Shown here: positions 61,449 through 64,000 of the stretch, piece after piece
How the letters are laid out: every line of letters starts with the position of its first letter
Position numbering within the stretch: position 1 is the stretch's first letter
Assembly (NCBI GenBank): GCA_033060915.1
Contig: CM065389.1
Location: 12,296,001-12,360,000, forward strand
Reading direction: 5' to 3'
Source: Euryodendron excelsum
Taxonomy: Eukaryota > Streptophyta > Magnoliopsida > Ericales > Pentaphylacaceae
Length of the DNA: 64,000 nucleotides
Translations under genes and position numbers: made by a program
The notes under the pieces: model-generated
What the model was told of the DNA's origin: nothing
Databases searched by the model: none
The model's input: only the letters and a program-made list of their open reading frames with translations

Positions 61449-62929
61449 AAAAAATTTATATATAATTTATTAGTAAAATGATGTGTTTAAATGTGGCCAT
61501 TCAATTTAACATACAATGTCCATTATGATAACTATCAATTATAAAAATATCCCTACCACATTATTATCAGAGAATAGCATTTTTCCACACATATAAATAC
61601 AATAAAAACTTACAAACTTGGCTTACATACTGACGTGGCAACTGATTGCATGTTTTCTTTTTGTAAGCGAGGTTTTTCTTTTCTGTTCTTTTTTTTTTTA
61701 GCAAGAAACCTAGACAAAGCCACATTGAATCCACCCTTAACAGAGTAAGCTCTGATATTTGCAGTCCTCTACAAACTACATATATCAATTGAACCTAGAG
61801 TTTGCCAGGTCTACAACCACTCCTTCAAGCTAGACCACCATCAAGTTAAGGCACATGACTTGTAGGATTCAGGTTTAGACATTTGAATAGATGAGCTTTC
61901 ACTTAGTTTAGGTTGGCCCAGATTTATCAGTCACTAGACATCATGTATACTTGTATAGTCAATGCTTTTCAAAATTTAAACTTAGGGGCAGGAATTGGTT
62001 TTCATACTCACTTCTATAATAATTCATTTTGTGGTTAATGTCAATCACCCTTAGAACTGCCTACAAAACCAGAGTCTCCTTAGTGCTCTGATCCTAATCT
62101 CAATAATCAAGGTTTAAATTGCTCAAGTTCGGCCGAACACAATGTTTGGTAAGAGGATATGTAAACTTAAATTATTATTATTTTTTTGTTATTATTTATT
62201 ATGCTGTCTGAGGTGTTTGGGCAAACTTATAATTATAATACATTGTTGATAGTTCGCAATCTTAAATTGCATGTTGGCATGTACGTCTTCGGGTGCATCC
62301 TTTAGGTATCTGAATTATATAATATTTTTTGCCATCATATACCATGAAATGGACGTGTTGCACATGTGAAGAGTTTGCTAGTCTATACTAACGTATAGAG
62401 AACGCCAATTTGGTATTTCCATTTTGAACTTGTGTCAACTTTTCACTATACCAACGTCAACCTAAAACAAATTTATTATATATAATTTAGTCTAGTCGAG
62501 TTCCATGATTCCATCTTTATTATATTAAGGGTAGATAAGGAAATGCACAATTGTAGATAGACGCACAACATACACAAAATGTGATTAATATTAGGAACGG
62601 ATGGTAGATGATCGAAGAGTCACCACTAAATTTATTGAAGTTAGTAGCATAATGTGCTTACTAATCCAACCTCTCCATCTATAAAGGGGGGTTGCAAATG
62701 AAAAAGAGAGAGAAGAGTAAAAGAGATAAAGAGAAAAGAGAGAAAGAAAAGGAAGAGAAAAAAGAAGAGAGAAAATAGAGAAGAAAGAAAAAAGTAAAGA
62801 GTGTAGGTAAACTATTTAAATTTCAATTGTCTTTTATATTTGAAAAACTAGCCTTTGTCTATGTTTTGTCCGAGAAGTTAAACCCTACAATATTTATTCA
62901 ATATGTTATGGTAATGAGCAATATTGTAC
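61449..62929. other. Gene-free stretch with a purine-rich tract
   Basis: No coding similarity. About 62695-62800 is almost pure purine (GAAAAAGAGAGAGAAGAG-like) on the plus strand and could form triplex-prone DNA. Confidence 0.45.
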
Positions 62930-64000
62930 TTACCAAGTCACAAGAGAAGGCAAACCATTTAACCAAGAACACACAAGTTTTTTTGTCATGGAAACCCTAA
63001 CTGGGAGAAAAACCATGTGTCCCTTTTGCTGGACAAAGATCATGCACTATATCTTGTTGTTCAGATGGTTACAAGACTCTTTACAATCAAAACCTATCAA
63101 CTCTATGATCTAACGATTGTCTTGACCTTGCTCGTATCTACGATTTACCGTTCCCGTGTTTGACCACCGTTCAGATTCCTTTAGAACGAATTTCACGCCT
63201 TGAACTCCATCAAGGCTCTTGATTTCTTCACTTGGATTGAAGAAGATTGTTGTTAAGATTTGTTTTTGAGCTTCTAGGAAGGTTAGAAATAATTCTCTCT
63301 AGGAATTTTCAATATGGCGGCTCAGATCTTGCTTGGGGAAGTGTGCTGGGCTTTAAATAGGAGCAAAAAAACCCTAGGGACGCGATTCCCGAGGTTTCAA
63401 CTTTTGCACAGCTCGCTCCCGCGAGGTCCAGCGACATCCCGCGAGCTTAATCCTAGTTTTGCATGCTCACTGTTTTTTCCATCAACATCTTGCGACATCC
63501 CGCGAAATCCATAATTTTTTACTCAAATGTCAGATTGATGATATTCAAAGTTCTATAGAAAGAAAACTTTAAGATCTACAATGTTTCCTCTAATGAGCCT
63601 TTTCAAATTCAAACCGTATCATGATTAAAAATCAGTTACAAGGGAACTCATGCATACTAACATACTGTTTTTGTCCTCGAGATCCCTCGAACTTCATCGA
63701 CATTTCTCGAAATCCCCTACAGAAACTAAAAAGTACTGTACAAGTCTCTCTTAACCTGAGCTTGCACGAATAAGCATGAAATCTCTTCTGAATGTTTGTG
63801 ATTGATAACTCAAGTTTTCAAAATACATCAAACAAGACGTGTCACGAAATTTAGCCAATTACATAAATTTACATTCTCCCCTTTTGGCAATTTCGTGACC
63901 AAAACCCTATGCTACACAGCACAACCATTACAGAGAAAAAGAACAAAAAGAAAAAAGATACAAAGACACCCCAATCACAAGCATATTGATGTTTATCAAA
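62930..64000. repeat. Dispersed repeat remnant running off the window edge
   Basis: It contains repeated CCCGCGA and CTCGA/TCGA cores (about 63395-63500 and 63675-63715), a phrase CTCCCCTTTTGGCAATTTCG near 63876, and GC content above the surroundings. The layout, a conserved flank around a CG-containing degenerate array, resembles 51096-52860, though the sequences differ. Family unknown. Confidence 0.4.

Noticed and set aside
1..64000. CRISPR arrays, operons, phage or bacterial systems
   Set aside because: None present; repeats are microsatellites, MITEs and eukaryotic transposons, and genes have spliceosomal introns.

Overview
The window is nuclear DNA of a flowering plant, most likely a eudicot. 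It is AT-rich, its genes are split by GT-AG introns, and all intact genes belong to plant families. Between them lie long gene-poor stretches full of microsatellites, MITEs and other degenerate transposons. Four protein-coding genes and one pseudogene could be built exon by exon from conserved protein blocks with matching splice phases. No bacterial, viral or CRISPR features were seen.

Layout: (1) 1-2.9 kb, repeat-rich, with a hAT-like element inserted in decayed coding-like DNA. (2) 2931-5413 (+), a DHHC protein S-acyltransferase close to Arabidopsis PAT08/PAT09, complete except for its first coding exon. (3) 5.4-12.5 kb, intergenic, with MITEs, a 181-bp tandem duplication and a cluster of four palindromic G-boxes plus a TATA box with no recognisable gene behind it. 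(4) 12542-14234 (-), an AP2/ERF transcription factor of group X (ABR1/ERF110/RAP2.6 type). (5) 14.7-26.3 kb, gene-free, with a SINE flanked by an exact 16-bp target-site duplication and a CCGGTT-rich MITE. (6) 26340-28212 (-), an intron-bearing pseudogene of the ribonucleotide reductase large subunit. (7) 29256-31739, a long-terminal-inverted-repeat Mutator-like element. (8) 32330-40734 (+), a LIKE-COV (LCV2-type) membrane protein gene. (9) 42598-56231 (-, with a 5' UTR exon to about 56790), a PTB3-type polypyrimidine tract-binding protein in 14 coding exons. These include a 14-nt microexon and a 7.25-kb first intron that holds several transposons. (10) 56.9-64 kb, gene-free, with MITEs and an edge repeat.

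The genes do not form a pathway. They act in protein palmitoylation, stress and hormone transcription, vascular patterning or membrane trafficking, and mRNA splicing. Their order is meaningful: from memory, LCV2, RAP2.6 and PTB3 are near neighbours on Arabidopsis chromosome 1, and PAT09 and ERF110 are near neighbours on chromosome 5. The window therefore looks like a relatively unfractionated ancestral block. I found no clear previously undescribed molecular system. The most interesting items are the orphan G-box promoter, the transposon-packed PTB intron with its microexon, the pseudogene, and several insertions with readable target-site duplications.
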